Below are positions 1 to 11,039 of a DNA stretch of 64,000 nt, in pieces. The number at the start of each line of letters is the position of its first letter. Positions within the stretch are counted from its first letter, which is position 1. The notes below the pieces were generated by a model. That model was not told the DNA's origin, did no database searches, and worked only from the letters and a program-made list of their open reading frames with translations. Where the stretch lies: assembly GCA_036346395.1 (NCBI GenBank), contig CM070599.1:20389232-20453231 (forward strand). Direction: 5' to 3'. The position numbers and the translations under genes are program-made. This DNA comes from Hsuehochloa calcarea (Eukaryota; Streptophyta; Magnoliopsida; Poales; Poaceae).

Positions 1-76
1 AGATCTTGTGACACTTTGGAACGAAGGGGTACAAGTATGGGATGCGTACAATTGAGAGAACTTCACTTTACGCGCC

Positions 77-1294
77 ATGTTATTCTGCACCATCAATGAT
101 TTTCCCGCTCTAGGTAACCTGTCGGGGTTCAGTACAAAAGGAGCCAAAGCCTATCCGCACTGCTTAGATGGTACCGAGAGTGTATGGCTGAACAACTCAC
201 GCAAAACTGTGTATATGCGTCACCGTAGGTTCCTTCCCAAGATTCACCCATACCGCAAGATGAGGAAATAATTCGACGGAAATAAGAAGGACGGTTCAGC
301 TCCAAGGGCTTTTAGAGGGAAAGAGGTCTATGATATGGTTAAGGATATCGATGTTGTGCTTGGAAAGGGACGTAAATTAAGGAATCCTCAGAAAAACATC
401 TGGAAGAAGCGGTCAATTTTTTGGGACTTGCCTTATTGAGAGCACTTAGAAGTTCGCCACTGCATCGACGTCATGCACGTGGAGAAGAATGTATGTGATA
501 GCTTGATTGGTCTCTTACTGAACATTAGTGACAAAACAAAAGTCGGTGTTAACGCACGGTGTGACTTGGTTGATATGAACATAAGAACCGAGTTAGCACC
601 AAAAGTGACCGATAAAGGACGAACGTACCTTTCCCCAGCTTGCTACACTTTGTCCAAGGCCGAGAGAAATGAACTGTGTCAAAGCTTGCATGGTGTGAAA
701 GTTCCGTCCGGTTACTCCACCAATATTAAGAAACTTGTTTCCATGAAAGATTTGAAATTAATTGGTATGAAGTCTCATGATTGTCATGTGCTGATGACAC
801 AGATTCTTCCTGTTGCAATTAGGAGTATCTTGCCAAACAAGGTCCGAGTGGCAATCTTTAGGCTGCGCTATTTCTTTAACTCAATTGCTCAGAAGGTCAT
901 CGATCCCGAAGGACTCGACGCTCTGCAGGCCGAGGTGGTGACGACTCTATATCATCTTGAGATGTATTTCCCTCCGTCATTTTTTGATATCATGGTCCAT
1001 CTCACTGTTCACGTTGTGAAAGAGATAAAGATATTCACCCCTGTGTTCCTACGTCATATGTACCATTTCGAGACATACATGGGAATTCTGAAGTCCTACG
1101 TACGGAATCGATCTCGGCCGGAGGGCAGTATCATCGAAGGTTATGCAACCGAAGAGGTCATTGAGTTCTGCGTGGACTATATGGCTCAGGTGGAACCAAT
1201 AGGTGTGCCTCTATCTCGTCACGAGGGGAGACTGGAGGGTATCGGGACCATCGGGAGGAAAGCAATCACTCCCGATCTAGATACATATGCGTAG
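77..1294 (+). pseudogene. TNP2-like CACTA transposase remnant (Transposase_21 end plus DUF4218)
   Basis: At 77-271 the frame reads like the transposase_21 core (NDFPALGNLSGFSTKG, then a Cys/Trp/Lys-rich stretch), but it stops at 271. The frame at 473-1294 begins HVEKNVCDSLIGLLLNI, a very typical TNP2 segment, and continues through LPVAIRSILPNKVR and LEMYFPPSFFDIMVHL, characteristic of DUF4218. The product would be a nuclear DNA-binding transposase acting on CACTA ends. The TAA at 268-270 and the gap at 272-472 show it is broken. The zinc-binding N-terminal part lies off the window. Assignment is by recognised motifs; no search was run. Confidence 0.8.
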
Positions 1295-1309
1295 GCCCAT
1301 TTCACGGTC

Positions 1310-2057
1310 TTGCAACACATGACCCAACTGTCCCCGTACATCGACGAGCACAAAGACATGGTATGCCAACAGAATCTAGACCAGTCAGAGGTTTGGATAA
1401 CGAGAGAGCACAACCGTCGGTTCAACGAATGGTTAAAGATGCGATTCACTTGGAGGTCATCAAGTGATGAAACGCTGCTATGGTTGGCCAAAGGACTAAA
1501 ATTTACAAATGTTACATGGCAAGGATACGACATAAATGGGTACACGTTTTATACGGCAACTTCGTGATAGGAAGAGCACAGCTTCGTAAGCGGTGTCCGT
1601 GATAGATGCATTTCACGAGGGGTTCAATACCGCGGGGGCACACGGGTTGAACTCGTACTATGGATTCGTAGAGGAGATTTGGGAGATCAACTATGTACTT
1701 TTCAAGATCCCCCTGTTTTGATGTCATTGGGTTAAACTTCCGCAGGGCGTGATGGTCGACAAGTACGGCGTCACTACTGTGGATCTCAAACGTGTCGGAT
1801 ACAAGGACGAACCATTCGTACTCGCTAAGCAAGTTGTTCAAGTTTTTTATGTAACGGACCCAGCAAATAAGAACCGCCACGTAGTTCTTCATGGGAAAAG
1901 AAGGATTGTCGGAGTTGAGAATATCGTGGATGAGGAAGAGTACAATCAATTTGACGAGTTACCTCCTTTCGGAGACGGCATCAGACTGGAAGAAGAACCC
2001 AGTGAGGAAGCTAGCTATATGTGCGTCGATCATCATGAAGGACTGTATTTCAATTAA
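1310..2057 (+). pseudogene. C-terminal CACTA transposase remnant (DUF4216-like)
   Basis: Two frames continue the TNP2 gene: 1310-1567, and 1749-2057 with VMVDKYGVTTVDLKRVGYKDEPFVLAKQ in segments typical of DUF4216, ending in an acidic tail and DHHEGLYFN. Between them (1568-1748) the same domain can be followed only by changing frame, so at least two disruptions lie here. It has no independent function; it is the tail of the transposase immediately upstream. Confidence 0.75.
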
Positions 2058-2120
2058 GCATGTATTCCATTGTAATTTGATGTTAACATGGAAACGCGTC
2101 ACGTGTTATGGACCAGTGCT

Positions 2121-2212
2121 AAATCGGTCGATCGCCATGTGTTGGGTGGTCCGACCGATTTCCTTTGAAATGATTCTCAGGCGGTAGTTCCGCGCGATAA
2201 ACGGAACTACCG
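2121..2212. repeat. Two inverted-repeat hairpins, possible CACTA subterminal repeats
   Basis: Hairpin 1 has arms AAATCGGTCG (2121-2130) and CGACCGATTT (2152-2161). Hairpin 2 has 11 bp arms CGGTAGTTCCG (2182-2192) and CGGAACTACCG (2202-2212) around a 9 nt loop. They lie just past the transposase tail, where CACTA subterminal repeats are expected. Their sequence differs from the agacggttc type of the other two CACTA elements here, so if they are subterminal they mark another family. Confidence 0.55.
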
Positions 2213-2229
2213 GTGTAATCTACCGCTTG

Positions 2230-4543
2230 TCGCCAGTAAGTCTTAAAAAAAAACAATCGCGGAGTCGCCGGTTTATCGGTAAATCGCGGGAAGGGAAAAA
2301 TATTAATTGAAGAGCAATAGAAAAGAAATATAATATAATATAAATTATATTTAAATTTAGCGTTAAATCGACCGAGATGGGCCAACCACCCTTGGGCCAA
2401 GGGCCCAAGGGTGCGCCACCCACCCCCAAGCCGCACTCCCCTTTAACCCTAGCCCTTTCCCCCTCCCCTCCCTACAGCCGCCACCCTCCCTCCACCTCCT
2501 CTTGGGCGCCTCCCCTTTCCCCCTGCTGCTGCCAAGGAGCTTCCCCATTGCTGCCCTTGGGGAAGGAGAAGAAGGAGAAGGCAAAGAAGAAGAAGGGGAA
2601 GGAGAAGAAGAAGAGGAGGAGGAATTGGGGAATTTCTTCAGCTAGGTAATTTTCTCTCATCCCAAACCCTCTAATCTTAGGAGTAATTAGGGTTCTTGGG
2701 ACGGAGTTTGATGGGAGAGTTTAGATTAATTGCCCGATTAAGGTTTACCTGCTGTCTGTTAGTAGATCGATTCGCGTAGCGCGGCTGTTTCCATGGTTTT
2801 GAGCTAGAAAACGATTTTTCCTGCGGGTATTCCCAAAAAGAAAGTTGTAGAGGATTTCCATATTCATCTGCTGTATTTTTTTTAGTTTTTTCTACCGTGG
2901 CATCTGGGAGATACGGAGTCGGCAATACCGCTGTCCCTCAGGCGGGCAGATTGGTACAGACCGACTGTAATTCGGGTTTTAAAAATAGTAGATTAATTTT
3001 ATGGTTAGGGCTGTAATTTAGAAAGTTGTAGATAATTCATAGTTATAGTTGTTGTAAAATTTTCAGAATTTTTGGACCTCTGTGCTGTCGTGGGGACGCG
3101 ATTTAGTGTCGCTGTCCAGTCTGCCAGATCAGAAAGTTTGCTCTGTTCAGGGCACTAAATTACAACTAGTTATGATCCGAATAAAAATAGGAGTTCTACA
3201 CGAAAATCGTAGGTTTTTAAGTCATGATTCCAGAAATATATCACTTGCTGTATTTGGTCCATTAGTTTAAAAGATACAAAATTGTGAAGCAACACTGCTG
3301 CAGAAGGGTTCTTACTGTTGTGCTGAGCGGAGAGGGTTTGTACGGGTTCGGGGTTTAGCGACGCTTACAATTATTTTTGTTGTGCTTGTTTGCTGTGGCT
3401 TGGTGCTGAGAGATGCCTTTTGGACAGGTGGTCTCGACCTTGAGCGTTCTTGATTGTTTTTGCTTCGATTCGTCGGTTCGAGGCAAGTGATCGTAGCGGT
3501 GGTTGCTACCGTTTAACTTGTTATTCCTTCTACTTCATTTTACATTATTATCGTAATTTGATACATTATACCATGATTGCAAGATATTTTTAATTGGGGA
3601 GTTGATAGCAAGAATTTATTTATTGTATGTTGTTAATATGATAGTAGACTTGTGTAATTCTTGCTTAAGGTTATAATGCGAACATGAAAATAACATGTGG
3701 TGGATGCGGATATGTTGAGAGTATGTTAATGATCCTTGTGGATGAATTAATGTGATTAATGGAATATCATATCATTCATGTCATATCATGTCATTTGCAT
3801 ATGTGGATGTCGCCAAGATTTAGCCGCGACCGCACTTCTGACAAAGATTGTTTATTGTCGTGTCTACGATGCACCTCTTCGCCCGCGGAAGTGTCGTATA
3901 TTGCCGTAATACGATACATTGTAATTCCTGCCCTGGCAAGAGTGATGTGGAGCATAGCATGAAACATTCATACGCATATAAGGGATACTTAAATGACTGC
4001 ATTCATATGCCATTTAAAAACCGAAAACTGACGAGGTTTGATTTTGGGTAGTTTGTGGTGGCTTATTAATTGTGAAAACGACTGGTGGTTGTTTATGTAT
4101 GAAACTATTGATGATGTTTATTTGTTCGTAGTTGAAATAACTTGTTAAACTGTTTGCTTGCTAAAATTTATATCTCACCCTTGTTTTCCCCTCCCCATAG
4201 GTGGACTTTGAGCATGCAATGGGAAGGGTAGAGCAGCACCACAATGATGCACATGGATTTTGTCTTAATGCTGAAATAAAGTTATAAGAATTCTAGTTTT
4301 GCTTAGCTGTCTTATGGAAGATTGCTTCAATGTTTAATTTGGAACCGTTCCTTTGGTTATTATGTTAAGTTGATTTTTTGAATATTTCATTGTTCTCCTT
4401 ATTCGGATATTTTCCAGTAGTTTATGCTTCCGCTTATATTATCATGTTAATTAAATATTGCTAGTTTAATTTGTCTTGCAAATTGGCTAGTGGTAGAGTA
4501 GTTCAGTAGCATCCCAGGGTAATGTGGGTCTTGGGGTGTTACA
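2230..4543 (+). mobile_element. Gypsy LTR-like sequence (possible solo LTR), left border unresolved
   Basis: The segment ends in GGTGTTACA at 4535-4543, a common end of grass gypsy LTRs. It contains an AT-rich start, a gene-like GC-rich leader (2370-2650) and a long non-coding body, an arrangement seen in large gypsy LTRs. I could not find a matching TG start, target duplication or second copy. I see no gene in it; short frames at 2377-2649 and 3759-4051 have no recognisable protein features. Confidence 0.35.
2557..2632 (+). repeat. Purine-rich GAA/GGA low-complexity tract
   Basis: This is an almost pure A/G stretch made of GAAGAA and GGAGAAG units. It produces spurious Lys/Glu-rich or Phe-rich frames on the two strands, which are not genes. 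It sits in the leader-like part of the LTR-like segment. Confidence 0.8.
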
Positions 4544-4616
4544 CGGTGTGCAGAAGTTCTGAAGTTCTTGCGGAACGTTTATTCCAGAGAAGCATATTTT
4601 TGGTGTGGGTCAATTT

Positions 4617-5690
4617 GTGAGGACCCCCGGGTTATTTTCATAAGACCGAGGTTTACTTGGTCTTAAGGAAATAACTCTGGGCCTCAAGTAAATGAATTCC
4701 ACCTTAACTCCATCCAAGTCAATTCGAAGGTTATGCACCTTAAAAAGGTAATATTAATACAAGTCCAAAATAGTTGAGCTTGACTCATTTTGAGTTCCCA
4801 AGATTTAGTTATGCATTTACAAAGTTATCAGCAATTTCCTTTGTAACAATAAAGATTTTAAAAGTGCATTTTCCAAAATAATACTCTCTGGTACGGATAA
4901 ATGCTTGAAACCAATTTTAATATTAAGTTTATCAAAAATGAAAAGTATCAGAAGTGGTTTCATCCATTTTGGAGTTGAAATGAATTAGTTATGATTTTTC
5001 GAAGTTAACATATTAACAGTGTGCAAATTAATAATTTCTCGGATTTTATAAAGCGATTAATACTTTTCTCACCGAGCTTCGCGCTAGCTATCGACATCGC
5101 CGATGGGCAACACGGCGATAGCACTCCACGCAGCGGCGGATGGGCCCGATGCACAGTGGCCCACCGCGTGAGCGCGCGCGCGTGATTCAAATGCGGCGAT
5201 TGTGAGCCGTTGGATCAAGATCCAATAGTTCATAGCCACGGGCGCGTTTCGGACGGTCCGAAAGGCCTATCGAATCTCGACCGTTCATTTGGCATCGCAC
5301 GATTAAGATTCGCGGCGCGTTTCGGACGGTCCGAACGGCCCACTAAATCAGAGCAGTCGATTATACATCCAACGGTCAGAAACGATCCAAGTTATACGCG
5401 TCTGAAATGGACGGTCCGAACGTTTGAATGAAGGTGGGCCGTTGATCTAAAGATAGACGGCTCACAGCGAAAGAACTTTCGAACGGTCCGAACGTTCACG
5501 CGAACCTGGGTCGTTGATCTAAAGATCGACGGTCCGATCGGCCCAATCAAAGAACGGCTCATAAGATCTGTTCCGCCCGTGGAAGATCCAACGGTTAAGA
5601 TTTCATGGTGGATCGGAATGGTCCGAACGGACCAATGCATCCGCCCGCTCGCTGAGATCGACGGCTCTACATATGTGTGTGTCTGCTCAC
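4617..5690 (+). other. Non-coding region; LTR-like start and cggtccga-rich block
   Basis: TGTGAGGACCCCCGGG at 4617 resembles the start of a gypsy (Tat-type) LTR. No partner end was found. At 5205-5650 the motif CGGTCCGA(A) and phrases such as GTTGATCTAAAGAT recur many times on both strands (see the repeat entry). No credible gene: frames at 5005-5640 are short and overlap on both strands. Confidence 0.35.
5205..5650. repeat. Dispersed short palindromic motif cluster (cggtccgaacg)
   Basis: ACGGTCCGAA-type motifs occur near 5250, 5325, 5410, 5488, 5527 and 5620, alternating with diverged copies of a GATC-rich phrase (ccgttgatctaaagat). Similar CGGTCCGACC motifs occur in the Sirevirus LTRs of this window, but the surrounding sequence is unrelated. 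The function is unknown; the array is directly visible. Confidence 0.6.
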
Positions 5691-5693
5691 ATC

Positions 5694-5958
5694 ACGAGAT
5701 GATTATATTAATACACCGCTCGTGATGATTAACCTCGCTGCAGCGGTTCTAGTAATGAACCGCTCAGTGATATCAACATATCACGAGCGGTTCGATTACA
5801 TAACCGCTCGTGATATTAAAATTAGGTTTCTTTGTTAAGTCATCACGCACGGTTTCATAACGTAACCGTGTCGTGATAGTTAACATCACGATGGTTTGTT
5901 TATGGAACCGCTCGTGATTTATTATCACGCACGGTTCTATCATAGATCCGTCGTGATA
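5694..5958. repeat. 5' subterminal hairpin array (gagcggttc type)
   Basis: Palindromic units such as ATCACGAGCGGTT - spacer - AACCGCTCGTGAT (best copy at 5779-5815) recur about five times with variation. Each could fold into a ~13 bp hairpin. CACTA transposases bind short subterminal repeats of this kind in known elements; that role here is inferred. Confidence 0.7.
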
Positions 5959-5959
5959 T

Positions 5960-6340
5960 CCACTATATAAGTGCTCGACTCGAATGGTTGTGCACTCTTA
6001 CGCTTTAGTCTTTTCCACCGGTCCGTGGCGCCTCGGTCTCCTCCATCGACGCCACCTCCGACCAAGATTTGCCTCCCTTCGTCCCGCCTCGACCGCGCCG
6101 CCTCCTTCGTCCCTACCTCCGTCGGTGCCGCCCCCGCCCCGCCGACCACCGGTGAGTTTCCCGCGCCGCCCCTTCTCTGCTGTGAGAGCGAGGGTTTCTC
6201 GGTCGCCCCGCCCTGCTGACCACCCGGTGAGTTTCCCCGTGCTTCCCCCCTTCTCTGCCGTGAGAGCCAAGGGTTTCCCTCGGTGCCGCCCCCGCCCCTG
6301 CCGACCACCCGATGGTTTATGTGGTATTTTTACCCCTTTA
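5960..6340 (+). promoter_or_regulatory. Probable CACTA gene promoter (TATA box) and GC-rich leader
   Basis: ACTATATAAGT at 5962-5972 is a good TATA box directly after the hairpin array. It is followed by a C-rich leader and two near-identical segments each containing a CGGTGAGTTTCC-like splice donor (around 6149 and 6224), so the leader itself carries a small tandem duplication of ~75 bp. The downstream ATG of the protein gene is at 7664, which suggests a long leader intron in 6341-7663, a stretch where I see no gene. Confidence 0.5.
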
Positions 6341-7663
6341 GATGTTTTACTATGCTGTGCTTTTGTTTGAAATGGGAGGTAGGGTTAAATTTCACTACTA
6401 GATGTACATGTAAGTTATATTTGCACAAATAGATTTGTACAGAGATCTATATTTAGTTTGTTTACACAATAAGATGCTTGTGTATTTGCACAATTAGATA
6501 TGCATGTATACTTGCATTAATGTATTCTGATGGCGTTCTTTGTGTTGGCAAATCTATCTTTTTCCTACTTGAAAAATACTAGAAAGACATCTCATTGACT
6601 GTTTTAGCTTTGGAATTGCAATTGACTGTTTAGGTAGCTTTAGTAGGCCCTACTTTTTTCAGTTTTGTATAGACTCTACATGGTAAAAATAATGTTGTAC
6701 GTGGCAGTGCTAATGAAACAATATTTTTTATTGACGTTCCATTCCATTCTCCACTTAGCAAATCTGGTATGACCAATTCTAATTCTAGTTTGGTGCCAAA
6801 CAGTTCCTTGAAAACAAGCAAGTATCCAAATATAGTTAGCCGCCCTCCTCTGGCATCTCCGTTCCACACCAGTTATGGATGAGGGATGGAAGTGTTCCCA
6901 TGTTGTGGCACACCAGCAGTAGCACGTTAGCATCCAGAGGAAGTTAGCGAGTCTGGTTTTGTTAGGGAGTAAGTTTTCACGCAACAGCAACAGGTGTTTA
7001 TGCTAGGAGAAGCTTCGGCAGCAACAGGAGTCCAGGAAGGTTTTGGAGAGGAGAATTAGGAAAGCTACACAGTTTCTATCAAGGAAAAAATAAATTTCCT
7101 CTTCTAGTTTCTGTCTTGACCCCTCTAATTTGTCTCCATCCTACCCCTGTTATCTTTCCGTCAAGACGGCTCCCACACACAGGAAGAGGTCATGCCCTCC
7201 TGTACCTCATCCATATAACCTACGAAGCAAACACGCCCACACAACCCACTAGATTGGTAATAAGACATAATCTATTCATTGCCATCCCTTGATGGTTAAT
7301 ATATCATTTACCTCATTCTGTTTTGATCGGTTTTGGTGTAATGATTTATTCCAGAAATTGTTAGGGTGAGGTGATTATTGCTTCTCTTTGTTTCTTTATG
7401 GTATGGTACTACTACAAAACAGGGCTGAGATGGCAATCGTTGATTCTTTTGCAACTCGCCTGCTGAGAGCACTCAAAATCATGCAATATTTCATTTATAT
7501 GTTAAAACTGCACTGTTTGCAATATTTCCTTCTCCTTTGCAGTTTTTTGTGCAATTTCATCCATTTTATTTACTATGTATCATATATTTAGGTTCAATGG
7601 GTAACTTCTATTTGTTTATGTAATCATTGCATACGTAACTTATATAGATAGCAAGTAAGCGAG

Positions 7664-9530
7664 ATGGCAGAGGCACCGTCTTCGCCGCCGTCGACGTCGC
7701 CAATGCGCCTGGATCTCCGATCAAGGTGGTACGCAGCGAGAAGGCGATGAATTCCAAATTGCCCTCGGGCGCATGACGATCACGGAGGTCGATGACGCGG
7801 GATCCCGCCGAGTCCAAGAAAGCAACGTGCGATTCCTGACCGCTCACGGTACTTGCAAGGAACGAGTCCCCATCACCATCCCAACACGAAGTCTCGATGG
7901 ATGTACAGAGAGACCGGTTGTGATGAACTTTACGCCTCGCTCACTTTCCTGAAGCGTACTGCACGTGTGCGATGTTACGCTCTGCTGGCAATGTCCCACG
8001 CGTGGAGGACCTTCAAGAGCCTGCTTGTTACGCAGTACGTGAACACGGGTCGAACGCCCTTCACGACGTATCAATTTTTGTCGCGGGATACATGGGACGC
8101 CTTCGTGCAGATGAAGACGACGGCTGAATTTCAGGAGCAAAGTGCGGCGCACAGAGCTATCCAGGCACAAAACAATCACCCCTACAGACTCGACATCGCT
8201 GGGTACGCGGGTAAAGCCACGCAGTGGGCGGCGGAGGACGAGACTGCTGCACGACCGTTTGCCGAGATCTTAGACGAGCGCGCTCGAGCCTGGTTAAGAG
8301 TGAGGGCATCAGCCATGTCTTCAGGCAGCATCTCTTTCACAAACCCGGCAGACGAGGCAGTGTCTCAACGCCTGGTAAATTTCTCGAACCACTTAATTGT
8401 TAATAAGTCCATAACTTCATGGTGTCTACAATAACATGATGTCCTCTTGCAGGAAGCATTGACTTCCGCATCTTCCCAAGGTTCCTTCGAAGTAGACAAG
8501 GAGAAGGATGTACTATCTACGGCCCTGGGAAACAAGGAGCACCTGGGTCGCATGCGAGGCGTTGGGGTTTACGTACCTTGGAGGGATGGATTCCCACACA
8601 ACTCCGACACATATAGGAGTAGGAAGAGATCCAAGGACCAGCACGATGCTCGGTTGGAACATGTGATTATTGAAAAATTTCAAGAACAAATAACAAACTT
8701 GCAGAACCAAGTAAATCAACTCATGCAGGCGCAAGCCGCCCCTGTTAATTTGGGAGCAAGTCCTGCTCGACATCGGAGTAGCATCGCGTTCACACATAAT
8801 TCTGGACATGACGACGTGCAATTACCGATCGACTACATCGAGGTAATGTACATCTCAAGAATGCTCCAAAGATAGACCTATAGGACGCCTTAGCTAAGTG
8901 TGTACCGTTTTGTAGGTGCCGACGCCCTGCAAGCTCCAAGTGAGTATGGTTGGGTCGATTCCTATTGAGGCTGGGCGGGGTATGGTGTATCCATACCAGG
9001 AAGGGGTAGTGCAGCACGGTGCCCAGCTGGTGCAGGGTTACGCCTGGGTGGAGGTGGACATGGTACATGACAATTTCATGGTCATCCCGCTGGAGATTCC
9101 ACCGAACGAAGAAATTAGAACACTAGGGGATGTCACACACACTTTTATCCAGTGGCCCAAGAAGGACATCGACCGACCCTTCAAGGACGCTGACATCGAT
9201 AGGACCTCGCCTCTCAATAGGACCTCGATGAGTCCGCCAACCAAAGCTTCGAAGGTCGCCACATCGCTTCTCGTCGAGAAGACGACGAAGGGACAATAAA
9301 ATCGTGTCACCATATCGGTCCCTGAGGCGTCTCACGGGAAGATGTCCCTCAGCCGCCTCATTAAGGAGAAATCGAAATCGAAGAACATTAAGGCACCTCC
9401 CAAACCCATGAAATACTCCCTCGGAAGTCCGTTGGTCTCCGGCGCAGAAATAAAGAGCTCAGGACTAGCTTGTCAAGCTTTGCATGATTGGTACTTGCGC
9501 AAGACCCGAGAGGAGGGGGGCCATCTTTGA
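7664..9530 (+). pseudogene. CACTA second gene, N-terminal and middle parts (Ptta/En-Spm transposase type)
   Basis: The product would be the accessory transposase-like protein of grass CACTA elements. The frame starts at ATG 7664 (MAEAPSSPP) but is broken before 7853. The part at 7853-8374 (TWRTFKSLLVTQYVNTGRTPF, reading from AWRTFKS, then WDAFVQMKTTAEF) resembles the plant Ptta/En-Spm domain (Transposase_24 type). Two introns with GT-AG borders lie at 8375-8452 and 8843-8915. The next exon reads EALTSAS and VYVPWRDGFP, a coiled-coil-like QEQITNLQNQVNQL, and after 8916 a conserved PYQEGVVQHGAQLVQGYA segment. A stop at 9297 and later frame changes break it. CACTA-R has the same order on -. Confidence 0.7.
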
Positions 9531-9539
9531 ATCACCGCG

Positions 9540-10592
9540 GACACGGGAGGGAGCATTTTCTCTATGAGCCTGGCCACTTCGTCGTGGGCTTCGAAGACTT
9601 ATTTGACATATACAACCTAACTGCCCTCAACGCCTCACTTCTACGATGTTGGACACTGTAAGTGTGTACAATCAATTTCTACACTCACGTGATACCGATA
9701 AATATCATAACTCATTGCTTATGTACGGATACATTATGAAATGTGCCCGCGAATCAAAGAATCGTGGGTTTCTCGACCCACACGTGGTCTCTGAGCAAAC
9801 AATCAACCAAGACGATCCTCGTCGAGAATTACATAAAATGAGATTGCTTGCTCGACGACAAGGACTACATAATGGTGCCCTACAACCGTAAGTAAGTGCT
9901 TCAATATTTGCTATACAAATTACGCTTTCAACACGTGTTTATGACTATAGCGACATACATGAGAAGGTTCCACTGGATTCTTCTGATTCTTGTGCCAAAG
10001 AGGAACATGTTATTGTACCTTGATTCTCTACTCAACAAAAATCACGACTTCACCCTTCTTAAAGGAATACTCGACAGGTATGTTCATTTCCTCCGCACAT
10101 AACTCTATTGTAGTCTTCCTTGTTTGAAATGGACAATGATAACTTTTTTGAATCATGTAGGGCGTTCATCGGCTATGTTGTTTGTGGGAGGTTTATACAA
10201 GGGAACGAGCGCCACAACCGACTCACGTGGATGCGATTTTCTGTGACGCGCTACAACACAATAAGCATATATCATACTCCGTAATATTGCGTCTCGAACT
10301 GACTGTACATATATATGTGTAATTCTATTTTTGCAGTGCCGCCAGCAAAAACGAGATCACCTATGCGCATTCTACGTATGCCAACAAGGGAACGAGCGCC
10401 ACACTGACTCACAGGATGCGATTTCCGGTACGCGCTACAACACAATAAGCATATATCATACTCGTAATATTCCGCCTCGAATCGATCAGACATATATATG
10501 TGTAATTCTATTTTTGCAAAGGCCGCTTGAAAACGAGATCACCTATGCGCATTCTACGATGCCATCATATGCGACTATTGATTGCTTCTAGG
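9540..10592 (+). pseudogene. Ulp1-like cysteine protease (C48-type) domain at the C-terminus of the CACTA gene
   Basis: The short frames carry Ulp1/SUMO-protease signatures: HWILLILVPKRN and YLDSLL (9976-10030), matching the catalytic His-Trp and the Asp that follows, and CRQQKRDHLCAFYVC (10336-10380), matching the Gln and catalytic Cys region (LCAFYVC in place of the usual CG-Y-V). Known Ulp1 proteases cut SUMO; in transposons the role is unproven. Frames are broken and separated by introns ending TTTTTGCAG at 10337. The catalytic region is partly duplicated (see 10201-10560). No typical ATG is used, because this is the continuation of the preceding gene. Confidence 0.65.
10201..10560 (+). 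repeat. 187 bp tandem duplication of the Ulp1-like 3' exon region
   Basis: GGGAACGAGCGCCAC occurs at 10201 and 10388, and the following sequence (acgcgctacaacacaataagcatatatcat, tgtgtaattctatttttgca) repeats at the same 187 bp offset. Each unit holds an intron 3' end and the exon with the catalytic-Cys motif. In the second unit the acceptor TTTTTGCAG has become TTTTTGCAAAG and the Cys motif is degraded. Confidence 0.8.
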
Positions 10593-11039
10593 ACGACGAT
10601 CCCGTGTTTGTCAATCTCGTAATAATTATTTCCTAATTATAAATTTAAATATATATGCTTACTACTTTACTCGCTAGCGATGTGGCTTGAACATAGAGTT
10701 AAATGCACTCGAGATGGACCAGTCACGACGCTCGAGGGGCTCTGCGTCTTCATCAAGGCGGACATAGTTAACACCACCGAAGAGTTTCACGCGTCGACAC
10801 CGATGAACGACCTCGAAACAATTGATTCAATATTGTAATTCACTTTGAGTGGTTGTAATTCAATTTGTAACTCTAACGACAATATATACTTGAAACATTC
10901 TTTTGTAATTGATTTTGAGTTAAATGATCACTTTGAGTTGTCAACAATTATCTGTGATATATTTCTGCTTGCTAGTTTTCAGAGGGCATGGCTAGCAATT
11001 CCTGAGGCTAGCTGAAAATACGATAAAAATTATTTAGGT

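Larger units (their letters stand above)
1..2230 (+). mobile_element. Decayed CACTA (En/Spm) DNA transposon, 3' part
   Basis: The reading frames follow the order usual for a CACTA transposase gene (TNP2 core, then DUF4218-like, then DUF4216-like segments), all on +. The block runs off the left edge of the window. It ends near two inverted-repeat hairpins at 2121-2212 that could be subterminal repeats. No CACTA terminus is visible, so the right border is uncertain and is followed by LTR-like sequence. The type of element is clear from the proteins; the exact borders are inferred. Confidence 0.75.

Noticed and set aside
2377..2660. Overlapping Pro-rich (+) and Phe/Lys-rich (-) frames
   Set aside because: They follow a GC-rich leader and a purine tract; no conserved domain, and both strands are open because of low complexity.
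5940..6370. Four overlapping Pro/Arg/Gly-rich frames on both strands
   Set aside because: This is the GC-rich leader of CACTA-L; composition alone keeps the frames open.
6396..6404. cactactag as a possible CACTA terminus
   Set aside because: It lies inside CACTA-L after the promoter, is not followed by the agaaaag part, and has no hairpin array beside it.
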